Part shown: positions 51,828-64,000 of the stretch, piece by piece
Layout: each line of letters starts with the position of its first letter
How positions within the stretch are numbered: the stretch's first letter is position 1
DNA from: Serratia sarumanii
Lineage (GTDB): Bacteria > Pseudomonadota > Gammaproteobacteria > Enterobacterales > Enterobacteriaceae
DNA: 64,000 bases
Direction: 5' to 3'
Assembly (NCBI RefSeq): GCF_029962605.1
Contig: NZ_CP124750.1
Span: forward strand, 2,666,001-2,730,000
The notes under the pieces: model-generated
What the model saw: the letters and a program-made list of their open reading frames with translations, nothing else
Databases searched by the model: none
Told to the model about the DNA's origin: nothing
Made by a program: the position numbers and the translations under genes

Positions 51828-52622
51828 TTGAAAAGCAAAAGCGAACAGCTGGCGGAAATGCAGCAACGGCGCGAAAAGATCCTCGATATGATCCGCGAAG
51901 ACGGCTCGGCGACGGTCAAAATGCTGACCGATACCTTCAAGCTGACCGAAGCGACCATTCGCACCGACCTGCGGGTCCTGCAGCAACAAGGTTATGTGCA
52001 GCGTTTCCACGGCGGCGCAACCCTGGTCGATGGCAAGCAAAACACCCATGCCATGCTGTTGGAACGCCAGGTCAACCTGACCGCCAAGGATCGCATCGGC
52101 AAGCTCGCCGCCGGTTTTATCGAACCGGGCGACACCATCATTCTTGATTCGGGCACCACCACCACGGCTATCGCCAATCACCTGAGCCACATCAAGAAAC
52201 TGTCCGTTATCACCACCGGCGTCAATATCGCGCTGCAGCTGGGCGGCGAACCGGGCGTGAACATTTTGCTGACCGGCGGCTCGTTCAAATTTCCGACGCT
52301 TTCCACTTCCGGGGACAAAGCCGCTGGCTTCTTCGAGAACGTTCTGGCCCAGAAACTGTTCCTCGCAACGGCCTGCATCTCACCCCGCCACGGCCTCAGT
52401 TTCCCAAGCGAGACCGACATCAAACTGAAAACGGCGATGATCAACGCAGCCAACACGGTGTATGTGGTTGCCGACTCCAGCAAAATCGATAAGGTGTCGA
52501 TGTTCGCATTGCCCTGTGACTGGCAGCATATCGACTATTTGATCACCGACGACGGTATCAGCAATACCGCCATACAGGCCTTTGAGAAGGTGGGAGTAAA
52601 GGTGTTGGTGGCAGGCGCCTGA
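51828..52622 (+). CDS. DeoR-family repressor of the sugar operon
   Basis: A protein of about 264 residues has a DeoR helix-turn-helix (QQRREKILDMIREDGSATVK, TEATIRTDLRVL, YVQRFHGGA) and the ISOCOT sensor domain (DSGTTTTAIANHL, LLTGGSFKFPTLS, VVADSSKIDKVS). The start is uncertain: a TTG at 51828 gives a typical N terminus (LKSKSEQLAEMQQRREK), while a TTG at 51777 after AAGGAG would add 17 residues. It is divergent from the transketolase-led operon and very likely represses it until a sugar phosphate binds. A hairpin at its stop codon separates it from pgpB. Confidence 0.85.
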   Translation: MKSKSEQLAEMQQRREKILDMIREDGSATVKMLTDTFKLTEATIRTDLRVLQQQGYVQRFHGGATLVDGKQNTHAMLLERQVNLTAKDRIGKLAAGFIEPGDTIILDSGTTTTAIANHLSHIKKLSVITTGVNIALQLGGEPGVNILLTGGSFKFPTLSTSGDKAAGFFENVLAQKLFLATACISPRHGLSFPSETDIKLKTAMINAANTVYVVADSSKIDKVSMFALPCDWQHIDYLITDDGISNTAIQAFEKVGVKVLVAGA

Positions 52623-52633
52623 CGGGCGCCTGC
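52611..52633. terminator. Hairpin between the DeoR gene and pgpB
   Basis: An 8-bp stem CAGGCGCC/GGCGCCTG spans the DeoR stop codon, 12 bases beyond the end of convergent pgpB. No T-run. Confidence 0.45.
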
Positions 52634-52644
52634 GAGAAGAATGC

Positions 52645-53406
52645 TTATTCCGGCTTGCGCGCCGCGATTTCCTGCTGCTCTTGCGGCGGCGGCGTCAGCG
52701 GACCAAACCAGCGCTGCGCCAGCCAGCAGGTGACCACCACCAACAGCCAACTGATCAGCGTGGCCATCGCCAGATCGCGTGGCCAGTGCATGCCCAGCAG
52801 CAAACGGCTGCCCATCACCCCCGTTGCCCACACCATCAGCAGCGCGACGGTTTTATAATGGCGGCGCGGCCACAGCAGCCCTACGCCCAACAGCGCCCAG
52901 GTGGCGGCGAACATCGTATGCCCCGACGGGAAAGCGAAGCCGGTTTCAAACTGCCAGTGCTTGCGCAGCCAGTTCGGCACCAGGGTCTGATCCTGCAATT
53001 GCTCGCGCACCAGCGCGCTGCGCTCTTTGCGATGCAGCGAATAGAAGTATTTGCCGTCCACGCCGTGGTTTTGCTCCAGCCATACCACAAACGGCCGCGG
53101 TTCTTGCACCCGATCCTTGATCAGCGACTTGATCCCCTGCCCAATCACCAACGCGGCGGAAAGCAGGATCGCCAGACCGATGGCCGCCTTGAGCCGAAAG
53201 CGCAGACACCACAAAAACCAACCGCAAAGGATAGCGCTGGTCAAAATGCCCCACGGCGAGGTCACGGTTTCGGTCACCCAGTACAGCGCTTTCAGCAGCC
53301 GATCATTGCCGCCGGGCTGCCAGTGCCAGCCGGATACCCAGACCGCCAGCGGCATCAACAGCAGCAGCAGCGCGCCGCCCGCCGTGCGTTTTGCTATCTC
53401 ATACAT
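52645..53406 (-). CDS. pgpB: Phosphatidylglycerophosphatase B / undecaprenyl-PP phosphatase
   Basis: This 253-residue inner-membrane PAP2 phosphatase dephosphorylates phosphatidylglycerophosphate and undecaprenyl pyrophosphate on the periplasmic side. The three PAP2 motifs are present: KDRVQEPRP, FPSGHT and SRLLLGMHWPRD. About six hydrophobic helices are visible. In E. coli it lies next to lapA; here the inserted sugar operon separates the two. It is divergent from ribA. Confidence 0.93.
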   Translation of the reverse strand: MYEIAKRTAGGALLLLLMPLAVWVSGWHWQPGGNDRLLKALYWVTETVTSPWGILTSAILCGWFLWCLRFRLKAAIGLAILLSAALVIGQGIKSLIKDRVQEPRPFVVWLEQNHGVDGKYFYSLHRKERSALVREQLQDQTLVPNWLRKHWQFETGFAFPSGHTMFAATWALLGVGLLWPRRHYKTVALLMVWATGVMGSRLLLGMHWPRDLAMATLISWLLVVVTCWLAQRWFGPLTPPPQEQQEIAARKPE

Positions 53407-53685
53407 TCCCGTTTTCCTCTGCGTGAATCAGACTGCAGTGTAACAAGAGTGTAATCTTGATAACACGCGAAAAATTAAACAGATAGGCAACCTATCGCAA
53501 TAATAGGTAGCCGGAAAACGCCATCTGCTGGTTTGCTGAGCACCGCCCGGCAAGAAGTTGTGGCAAAATAGCCGATAATTAACGAAATAGAGATCGGCGC
53601 AGCACGTTTTAGTCTTGGTCAATTTACCGAACCGGACTTAGGATGCGCGACAATGATTGAATCGTAGGTTTTTGTGGAGAGTGAC

Positions 53686-54279
53686 ATGCAGCTTAAACGG
53701 GTGGCAGAGGCTAAACTGCCGACACCTTGGGGCGATTTCCTGATGGTAGGATTCGAAGAACTGGCGACCGGGCATGACCATCTGGCGCTGGTATTCGGTG
53801 ATATTTCCGGCGAAGCGCCGGTGCTCGCGCGCGTGCATTCCGAATGTCTTACCGGCGATGCCCTGTTCAGCCTGCGCTGCGACTGCGGTTTTCAGCTGGA
53901 AGCCGCGCTGGAGCAAATCGCCGAAGAAGGCCGCGGCATTCTGCTTTATCATCGCCAGGAGGGCCGCAATATCGGCCTGTTGAACAAGATCCGCGCCTAT
54001 GCCCTGCAGGATAAGGGCGCAGACACCGTGGAAGCCAACCACCAGCTCGGCTTCGCCGCCGACGAGCGCGACTTCACCCTGTGCGCCGACATGTTCAAAC
54101 TGCTGGGCGTCGACGCGGTACGCTTGCTGACCAACAACCCGAAAAAGGTCGAGATCCTGACCGAAGCCGGCATCAACATCAGCGAGCGCGTGCCTCTGAT
54201 CGTCGGCCGCAACCCGAAGAACGAACACTATCTGGCGACCAAGGCCGCCAAAATGGGCCATTTGCTCGACCAGAAGTGA
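53686..54279 (+). CDS. ribA: GTP cyclohydrolase II
   Basis: RibA converts GTP to 2,5-diamino-6-ribosylamino-pyrimidinone 5'-phosphate, formate and pyrophosphate, the first step of riboflavin synthesis. I start at [16 protein letters not shown] as in E. coli, giving 197 residues; the earlier in-frame ATG adds four residues. The zinc ligands lie in [18 protein letters not shown] (Cys54, Cys65, Cys67), and the [11 protein letters not shown] active-site segment is intact. A 6-bp palindrome ACCTAT-N7-ATAGGT at 53490-53508 upstream could be an operator. A strong terminator follows. Confidence 0.97.
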   Translation: MQLKRVAEAKLPTPWGDFLMVGFEELATGHDHLALVFGDISGEAPVLARVHSECLTGDALFSLRCDCGFQLEAALEQIAEEGRGILLYHRQEGRNIGLLNKIRAYALQDKGADTVEANHQLGFAADERDFTLCADMFKLLGVDAVRLLTNNPKKVEILTEAGINISERVPLIVGRNPKNEHYLATKAAKMGHLLDQK

Positions 54280-54302
54280 TCGCCGCCGCGGCGGAAACAA
54301 TC

Positions 54303-54326
54303 AGGGCGCCTTGCGGCGCCCTTTTT
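54303..54326. terminator. Bidirectional terminator between ribA and acnA
   Basis: An 8-bp stem AGGGCGCC/GGCGCCCT has a 4-base loop and is followed by five T residues on the rightward strand; it also lies just beyond the end of leftward acnA. Confidence 0.85.
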
Positions 54327-54335
54327 ATTGCTTAA

Positions 54336-57008
<2,673 letters not shown>

Positions 57009-57415
57009 AGCTCCTCCATTTCTTATTGTGATAAAACAGGGTAATCACTGAGGTCTTGTTTAAAGATACCACAAAGATAAGTTAACGTTTTGATAACAAC
57101 ACGATTTGATCACAACGATAGGCGGGAACAATCAGCGCAAAGGAAGTCCGAACGCCGCCAAGGGGTTAGGCGGTGCGCCAACGAAAACGCTGCAACGAGG
57201 CGGCGCTTTGGCGAGGAAGACCTCGCGGCTTTAGCGGGGGTTAGCTACGCCTTAGCAGCACATCCCGAAGGATATGAAAGTCAGATGCCTGATAGAGAGT
57301 GTTCCTGGAGGACGGCGACTTTTCAGGATGATCAACAAGCAAGGTGCGGATTTCCGGGCTAAAAAAACCCGGTTTGGCAGGCGCCTCTCCGGGTTTGATT
57401 TGATATCGTCAACGA
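57009..57415. other. acnA-cysB intergenic region
   Basis: This 407-bp gap contains the acnA promoter and the cysB terminator. GCGAGG-AAGA-CCTCGC at 57211-57226 is a perfect 6-bp stem with a 4-base loop, inside a structured GC-rich stretch of about 57150-57240. I could not find counterparts of the E. coli small genes ymiA and yciX. Open frames here show no coding character. Confidence 0.4.
57361..57396 (-). terminator. Terminator of cysB
   Basis: On the leftward strand AAACCCGG pairs with CCGGGTTT across a 16-base loop and is followed by seven T residues, 20 bases after the cysB stop codon. Confidence 0.8.
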
Positions 57416-58698
<1,283 letters not shown>

Positions 58699-58727
58699 AA
58701 AAAACCAGCCGCCAGGGCTGGTTTTTC
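58699..58727. terminator. Terminator of topA
   Basis: A 9-bp stem AAACCAGCC/GGCTGGTTT has a 5-base loop, and a T-run follows on each strand. It lies 24 bases beyond the topA stop on the leftward strand. Confidence 0.85.
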
Positions 58728-58750
58728 ATCTTGCGGGCGGGACATTGGCC

Positions 58751-61348
58751 TTACTTCTTGCCTTCGACCCACTTGCCGTCCACGTAGAACGCGGACCAAC
58801 CGGTCGCCTTGCCGTCTTTTTCAGAAGAGACGTACTGCTGTTTGGTTTTGCGACTGAAACGCACCAGCGTTTTATTGCCTTCGGCGTCCGCCACCGGCGC
58901 ATCGGCCAGATAGCGCAGCTTCTCCGGCAGGCGATCCTTGAAGCGAGCCAGCTCTTCCACCAGCGGCGCGCGGGTCTCGCGCGATTTAGGGAAGGTGTTG
59001 GCCGCCAGGAATACACCGGCAGCGCCGTCACGCAGCACGAAATAGGCGTCGGACTTCTCGCACGGCAGCTCCGGCAACGGCACCGGATCTTCCTTCGGCG
59101 GCGCGACGTCGCCGTTACGCAGGATCTTGCGGGTGTTTTTGCAGTTCTCGTTGGTGCAGCCCATGTACTTGCCGAAACGCCCCATTTTCAGGTGCATTTC
59201 CGAGCCGCACTTGTCGCACTCCACCACCGGGCCGTCGTAGCCTTTCAGACGGAATTCGCCCTCTTCGATCTCGTAACCGTCGCACGCCGGGTTGTTACCG
59301 CAGACGTGCAGCTTGCGCTGGTTGTCGATCAGATAGCTGTCCATCGCCGTACCGCATTTTTTGCAGCGGCGGCGGGCGCGCAGCGCGTTGGTTTCCGCCT
59401 CGTCGCCTTCGAGGATGTTGAGCACTTCCGCTTCCGGCACCAGGTTGATGGTGGTTTTGCAGCGCTCCTTCGGCGGCAGCGCGTAGCCGGAACAGCCGAG
59501 GAACACGCCGGTGCTGGCAGTACGGATGCCCATCTTGCGGCCGCAGGTCGGGCAGTCGATGCTGGTCATCACCATCTGGTTAGGCCGCATGCCGCCTTCT
59601 TCCGGATCCTTCTCCGCCGTTTCCAGCTGTTCGCTGAAGTCGACGAAGAACTCGTCCAGCACCGCTTTCCACTCGGCCTGGTTGTTGGCGACCTCATCGA
59701 GGCCATCTTCCATGCGCGCGGTGAAGTCATAGTTCATCAGCTCGCGGAAGTTTTCTTCCAGGCGATCGGTGACGATCTCGCCCATTTTCTCAGCATAAAA
59801 GCGGCGGCTTTCCACCCGCACATAACCGCGATCCTGAATGGTCGAAATGATGGAGGCGTAGGTGGACGGGCGGCCGATGCCGCGTTTTTCCAGCTCTTTC
59901 ACCAGCGAGGCTTCGCTGTAGCGCGCCGGCGGCTTGGTGAAGTGCTGGCTTGGGATCAGTTTCTGCAGATCCAGTTCGCTGCCGATTTCGACGTATGGCA
60001 GGGTGCGATCTTCATCGCCCTTGCGCAGCGCCGGCATGACCTTGGTCCAGCCATCAAAGCGCAGCGTACGGCCCTTGGCGCGCAGCTGATAATCGCCGGC
60101 TTTCACCGTCAGTGTGGTGGAATCGTATTGCGCCGGCGTCATCTGGCAGGCAACGAACTGGCGCCAGATCAGCTGATACAGCTTCTGCGCGTCCGCTTCC
60201 ATGTCCTTCAACTGCTCGGCGTGCACGTTCACGTCCGAAGGACGGATCGCTTCGTGCGCTTCCTGCGAATTCTCTTTGCTGCTGTACTGATTCGGCGCCT
60301 TCGGCAGGTATTTGTCGCCGAAGTTGTCGCCGATGTAACCACGCACCATGTTGAGCGCATCCTGGCTCAGGTTGGTGGAATCGGTACGCATATAGGTGAT
60401 GTGGCCGGCTTCATACAGCCGTTGCGCCATCATCATGGTTTTTTTCACGCCGAAGCTCAGGCGGGTACTGGCGGCCTGTTGCAGCGTGGAGGTAATGAAA
60501 GGCGCGCCCGGTTTGCTGCTGGTCGGTTTGTCTTCGCGATCGAGCACCGTGTAGCGGGCTTTTTCCAACAGCTTGACCGCGGCGTGAGTCTGCTCGCGGT
60601 TGACCGGTTTGAACGGCTTGTCGTGCGCGTGGGTCACTTCCATCTGCAGCGCGGTTTCACCCTTCGCCAGCAGATCGGCATGCAGCTCCCAGTACTCTTC
60701 CGGCACGAAGGCCTTGATGTCGCGCTCGCGCTCAACCACCAGGCGCACCGCCACCGACTGCACGCGGCCGGCGGACAGGCCGCGGGCGATTTTCTTCCAC
60801 AGCAGCGGCGAGACCATATAGCCCACCACGCGGTCCATGAACCGGCGCGCCTGCTGCGCGTTGACGCGGTCAATGTTCAGCTCGCCCGGCTGTTTGAACG
60901 CCTGCTGGATCGCGTTTTTGGTGATTTCGTTAAACACCACGCGGCTAAAGCGTTTGTCATCCCCACCGATCACTTCCCGCAGGTGCCAGGCGATGGCTTC
61001 CCCTTCGCGGTCAAGGTCGGTTGCGAGATAAATGTGGTCGGCGTTTTCCGCCAGCGATTTTAACTCGGCGACCACTTTTTCTTTACCCGGCAGGATTTCA
61101 TAATGCGCTTTCCAGCCGTGGTAAGGGTCGACGCCCATGCGATTTACCAGCGCCGCCTTCTCATCTTTTTTAACTTTTTTCTTGGCTTTGTCTTCGGTTG
61201 AGTCAGCGCTCTTTTTGCTGGCTGAGCCACTGGTCGGCAAATCACGGATATGACCGACGCTGGACTTCACCACGTAGTCACTTCCTAAATATTTATTAAT
61301 AGTTTTGGCTTTTGCCGGGGACTCAACTATTACGAGAGCTTTACCCAT
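58751..61348 (-). CDS. topA: DNA topoisomerase I
   Basis: This 865-residue type IA topoisomerase (same size as in E. coli) relaxes negative supercoils. A TOPRIM domain ([36 protein letters not shown]) leads into the catalytic core with the active tyrosine in [10 protein letters not shown] near residue 318. Three C-terminal four-cysteine zinc domains follow (CPTCGRKM.., [10 protein letters not shown].., [10 protein letters not shown]..) and then zinc-free ribbons ending [12 protein letters not shown]. The linker [20 protein letters not shown] is lysine-rich. The E. coli gene has several supercoiling-sensitive promoters; the 427-bp region upstream here is of similar size. Confidence 0.97.
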   Translation of the reverse strand: MGKALVIVESPAKAKTINKYLGSDYVVKSSVGHIRDLPTSGSASKKSADSTEDKAKKKVKKDEKAALVNRMGVDPYHGWKAHYEILPGKEKVVAELKSLAENADHIYLATDLDREGEAIAWHLREVIGGDDKRFSRVVFNEITKNAIQQAFKQPGELNIDRVNAQQARRFMDRVVGYMVSPLLWKKIARGLSAGRVQSVAVRLVVERERDIKAFVPEEYWELHADLLAKGETALQMEVTHAHDKPFKPVNREQTHAAVKLLEKARYTVLDREDKPTSSKPGAPFITSTLQQAASTRLSFGVKKTMMMAQRLYEAGHITYMRTDSTNLSQDALNMVRGYIGDNFGDKYLPKAPNQYSSKENSQEAHEAIRPSDVNVHAEQLKDMEADAQKLYQLIWRQFVACQMTPAQYDSTTLTVKAGDYQLRAKGRTLRFDGWTKVMPALRKGDEDRTLPYVEIGSELDLQKLIPSQHFTKPPARYSEASLVKELEKRGIGRPSTYASIISTIQDRGYVRVESRRFYAEKMGEIVTDRLEENFRELMNYDFTARMEDGLDEVANNQAEWKAVLDEFFVDFSEQLETAEKDPEEGGMRPNQMVMTSIDCPTCGRKMGIRTASTGVFLGCSGYALPPKERCKTTINLVPEAEVLNILEGDEAETNALRARRRCKKCGTAMDSYLIDNQRKLHVCGNNPACDGYEIEEGEFRLKGYDGPVVECDKCGSEMHLKMGRFGKYMGCTNENCKNTRKILRNGDVAPPKEDPVPLPELPCEKSDAYFVLRDGAAGVFLAANTFPKSRETRAPLVEELARFKDRLPEKLRYLADAPVADAEGNKTLVRFSRKTKQQYVSSEKDGKATGWSAFYVDGKWVEGKK

Positions 61349-61775
61349 ATTTACCTTTACCTAATTTATTTCTTCTAAAAAGAAGTCTTTTATCTCGCCG
61401 TGCCGCGGCAATTCGTGTCTCTTTTTTTATATTGCGGCAGTCTGGCAAGAGATCAACAGATTTTTTTCTTTTGGTTGCCCAACCGCTCAACCTGAACGCA
61501 AGTTGTTGATCCTGCCTGCTATTCACCCATGCCCCAGAAGTATGGCTGTGTGAGTTTTATTCATGGCGTAAACAAAACCTTCCACCCGACGCCGCAAAAT
61601 CCCACACTGTACCTGATAAAAAGCGTCACGCAACCTAATTAGCACGGAAAGACCGATTTCGCCAACCGGCGGCCGCGCATGGCCATCCAGACGGCAAATA
61701 AACCTTAGTCGGTTTGCGGATAAAAGCGAACCGGCGTTAGAATATGCGCAGAGCTTTTAGTTTGGAGTCTAATAA
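61349..61775. other. topA-yciN divergent intergenic region
   Basis: This 427-bp region drives topA leftward and yciN rightward. It has T-rich runs (61420-61470) and no convincing ORF. GGAGTCT before the yciN ATG is the likely ribosome site. I cannot pick individual promoters with confidence. Confidence 0.35.
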
Positions 61776-62027
61776 ATGCGCACAAATACTGCCCCTATCG
61801 GCCGCGAGGCCCTGCTGGCGGAAGCAAATAACATCATCCGCCAACACGAAGATTATCTGCACGGCATGATCGCCACCGACGTTGAACAAAAAAACGGCGT
61901 TTTAGTTTTCCGCGGCGAATACTTTTTGGATGCCGACGGATTGCCCACCGCCAAAACCACCGCGGTATTTAATATGTTTAAACATTTGGCCCATCTGCTT
62001 TCGGAAAAATACCACCTGGTCGATTGA
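61776..62027 (+). CDS. yciN: DUF2498 protein YciN
   Basis: This 83-residue protein matches E. coli YciN ([20 protein letters not shown], then [19 protein letters not shown]). Its function is unknown; structures of the family show a small alpha/beta fold. It occupies its usual place beside topA and converges with sohB across a GC-rich hairpin. Confidence 0.95.
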   Translation: MRTNTAPIGREALLAEANNIIRQHEDYLHGMIATDVEQKNGVLVFRGEYFLDADGLPTAKTTAVFNMFKHLAHLLSEKYHLVD

Positions 62028-62037
62028 GAAAAGAAAA

Positions 62038-62056
62038 CGGGGGCGCCCGGCCCCCG
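62038..62056. terminator. Hairpin between yciN and sohB
   Basis: A 7-bp stem CGGGGGC/GCCCCCG with a 5-base loop lies between two convergent genes. There is no T-run. Confidence 0.5.
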
Positions 62057-62078
62057 CTGATTCACGCTATCGCCGCCG

Positions 62079-63125
62079 TTACAGCAGCGGCTTTTCCCCA
62101 CGCTGCCACCAGCGCAACAGCAAGCGATCGACGCTTTCCGCCGCGCTGCCGGTAAAGCGATCCATCAGGCGTTTGCGGCGCGAATAGCGCACGGCGATCA
62201 CTTCGTGGTTATCCAGCTCGGCGATCAGCAAGTCATCGCTGGTGCCGATAGCGTCAATCAGGCCCTTCTCTTTCGCCTGTGAACCGAACCAGTGCTCACC
62301 GGTGGCGACGCTGTCGATGTCGAGCGACGGGCGCTGCTCATGCACGAAGCGTTTGAACAGCTCGTGGGTTTCGTTCAGATCTTCGCGGAACTTCTCGCGC
62401 CCCTGTTCGGTGTTTTCACCGAACAGCGTCAGCGTGCGCTTGAACTGCCCGGCGGTGTGCAACTCCACGTCGATGTCGTTCTTCTTCAGCAGGCGGTGGA
62501 AGTTCGGGATCTGCGCCACCACGCCGATCGAGCCGATGATGGCGAACGGCGCCGCCACGATGCGATCCGCGACGCAGGCCATCATGTAGCCGCCGCTGGC
62601 CGCCACTTTATCCACCGCCACCGTCAGGCGAATGCCGCCTTTACGCAGGCGCTCCAGCTGCGAGGCCGCCAAGCCGTAGCCGTGCACCACTCCGCCAGGG
62701 CTTTCCAGCCGCAGCAGGACTTCATCCTGCGCCGACGCCACCGCCAACACCGCCGAGATCTCTTCGCGCAGCGAGGTCACCTCGTGCGCGTCCATGCTGC
62801 CCTTGAAATCCAGCACATACAGACACGGCTTGGCCACCTCGACCGCGCCGGACTTGGCGCGCTGCTTTTTCAGCTTATCGTCGGCCTTGGTCTGTTTCTT
62901 GAACTGTTTCAGCCAAACCTTTTGCTCGGCGGCATCCATGCGCGCCAGGCGCATGTCACGCTGCATCTCGCGATACTGTTCACCGAGATCGGTCAACTGC
63001 AGCTCCCCTTTCTGGCGGCTCTTGCGTTGCCCCAAACTGACAGCCAGGATGGCCAACGCGGCGATGGCGAGCACCACCGTGGCAACCTTGGCCAGAAACA
63101 GGCCATAAACAGATATAAACTCCAC
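62079..63125 (-). CDS. sohB: Inner-membrane S49 peptidase SohB
   Basis: This 348-residue membrane-anchored serine peptidase of the signal-peptide-peptidase/protease IV family was found in E. coli as a multicopy suppressor of htrA loss. An N-terminal helix (about residues 8-28) anchors it. The catalytic serine lies in KVAASGGYMMACVADRI, the region LRLESPGGVVHGYG forms the oxyanion site, and the lysine general base is expected around the GSQAKEKGLID block. It converges with yciN and is divergent from yciK as in E. coli. Confidence 0.94.
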   Translation of the reverse strand: MEFISVYGLFLAKVATVVLAIAALAILAVSLGQRKSRQKGELQLTDLGEQYREMQRDMRLARMDAAEQKVWLKQFKKQTKADDKLKKQRAKSGAVEVAKPCLYVLDFKGSMDAHEVTSLREEISAVLAVASAQDEVLLRLESPGGVVHGYGLAASQLERLRKGGIRLTVAVDKVAASGGYMMACVADRIVAAPFAIIGSIGVVAQIPNFHRLLKKNDIDVELHTAGQFKRTLTLFGENTEQGREKFREDLNETHELFKRFVHEQRPSLDIDSVATGEHWFGSQAKEKGLIDAIGTSDDLLIAELDNHEVIAVRYSRRKRLMDRFTGSAAESVDRLLLRWWQRGEKPLL

Positions 63126-63484
63126 AGATTCCGCCTTTATTTACAGGTTGTTAGTATGATTCTTCCCATTTTAGCCAACCGCAGCGGCTGCTGTCGCGGC
63201 TAAATGAAAATTCATTGCGCACGGAGCATCACTATGGGGACGATTTGCGGCCGAACCAAGCCGTCGCCGCCGCGCTTTTGTTACAAAAGAATGCCATTTC
63301 AGCCTGCTACGCATTGAAAATGCCGGCGGATTAAGGCATATAACACCCATTATTCATCAATATGATGAGACGCATTCGCTGCGCGGCCCGCAGACGGTCG
63401 AGCCTTCGCTCCCGCCCCGGCCGCGCGTTTCACTCTTGCTCCCCGATATCTGCGGGAGAACGGCCACCCAGGCGAGGATTTATC
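63126..63484. other. sohB-yciK divergent intergenic region
   Basis: These 359 bp hold both promoters. GAGGA at 63476-63480 precedes the yciK start. No ORF or other structure was recognised. Confidence 0.3.
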
Positions 63485-64000
63485 GTGCATTACCAACCCA
63501 AACAAGATCTGCTCGAACAACGTATCATTCTGGTCACCGGCGCCGGCGACGGCATCGGCCGCGAAGCGGCGCTGACCTACGCGCGCTTCGGTGCCCGGCT
63601 GGTGCTGCTGGGGCGCACCGAGAGCAAGCTGCTGGCGGTACAACAAGAGATCGCGGCCCAGGGCGGCGCCCCGGCGTTGGTGGTGACGCTGGACTTGCTG
63701 CACGCCACGCCGGAGCAATGCCGGCAGATAGCCGACGATCTGGCGCGCCAGATCCCCCGCCTTGACGGCGTGCTGCACAACGCCGGCCTGCTCGGCGACA
63801 TCGCGCCGATGGCCGACCTGTCGATGACCATGTGGCAAGAGGTGATGCAGGTTAACGTCAACGCCACCTTTATGCTGACTCAGGCGCTGCTGCCGCTGCT
63901 GCTGAAATCCCACGCGGGTTCGCTGGTGTTCACCAGTTCCAGCGTCGGGCGCACCGGCCGCGCAGACTGGGGCGCCTATGCGGTGTCGAAGTTCGCCACC
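63485..64000 (+). CDS. yciK: Short-chain dehydrogenase YciK, 5' part
   Basis: The gene runs off the right edge with 172 codons present. A GTG start after GAGGA gives MHYQPKQDLLEQRIILVTGA, as in E. coli YciK. The cofactor motif is TGAGDGIG, NAG appears in LHNAGLLGD, and the catalytic serine (SSSVGR) and YAVSK are visible. Substrate unknown. It is divergent from sohB, its normal neighbour. Confidence 0.93.
   Translation, partial: MHYQPKQDLLEQRIILVTGAGDGIGREAALTYARFGARLVLLGRTESKLLAVQQEIAAQGGAPALVVTLDLLHATPEQCRQIADDLARQIPRLDGVLHNAGLLGDIAPMADLSMTMWQEVMQVNVNATFMLTQALLPLLLKSHAGSLVFTSSSVGRTGRADWGAYAVSKFAT

Noticed and set aside
53490..53508. FMN riboswitch upstream of ribA
   Set aside because: The small ACCTAT/ATAGGT palindrome is far too short, and none of the conserved FMN-aptamer helices is present; in enterics that riboswitch precedes ribB.
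57090..57362. 90-codon rightward frame in the acnA-cysB gap
   Set aside because: It runs into the cysB terminator, has no ribosome site and no similarity.

Overview
The window is a piece of a GC-rich enterobacterial chromosome, most likely Serratia (S. marcescens-like) or a close relative. The right third follows the conserved Escherichia coli neighbourhood yciT, osmB, yciH, pyrF, lapB, lapA, pgpB, ribA, acnA, cysB, topA, yciN, sohB, yciK, and rnb appears where that block begins. The genus call rests on this gene order, the protein similarity I remember, the GC content and the AidA/PixA-type gene at the left edge. No rRNA, tRNA, CRISPR array or complete insertion sequence was seen.

Layout. 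1-6.7 kb: the end of an AidA/PixA inclusion-body-type protein, a LysR regulator, dacD, a YdeP-like molybdopterin oxidoreductase, and a second LysR gene divergent from a long-form glyoxalase I. 6.9-8.8 kb: rnb. 8.9-13.8 kb: an MHS-type transporter with an M20 amidohydrolase, divergent from cstA. 14.0-32.5 kb: an accessory island. It holds an 11.7-copy heptamer repeat, an AT-rich pair of envelope genes, and a contact-dependent inhibition (CDI) locus cdiB-cdiA-cdiI. Two decayed or orphan toxin/immunity modules follow the locus, together with remnants of a tyrosine recombinase and of a SymE-like gene. 32.7-36.9 kb: fructose-6-phosphate aldolase divergent from a glycyl radical enzyme and its activase, with a well-formed FNR-type promoter between them. 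37-42 kb: yciT, osmB, yciH, pyrF, a YhcN-like gene, a ribbon-helix-helix gene, lapB and lapA. 42.3-52.6 kb: an inserted sugar or polyol operon under a divergent DeoR regulator. 52.6-64 kb: pgpB, ribA, acnA, cysB, topA, yciN, sohB and the start of yciK.

How the genes work together. CdiB should export the 3628-residue CdiA, whose last roughly 70 residues look like a small BECR/DUF4258-type RNase toxin, and CdiI should protect the producer. The orphan module just downstream repeats about 1.37 kb of the cdiA 3' region and then carries a deaminase-type toxin with its own immunity gene. It is cut by one in-frame amber codon and begins at a recombinase remnant. A third, more decayed module carries an Imm8-type immunity gene. 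The shared segments could let toxins be swapped by recombination.

The second large accessory unit lies between lapA and pgpB, which are neighbours in E. coli. It encodes an RbsABC-type importer, a DUF2291 lipoprotein, an FGGY kinase, two short-chain dehydrogenases and a two-subunit transketolase. I infer import, oxidation to a ketose, phosphorylation and transketolase cleavage. The substrate is unknown.
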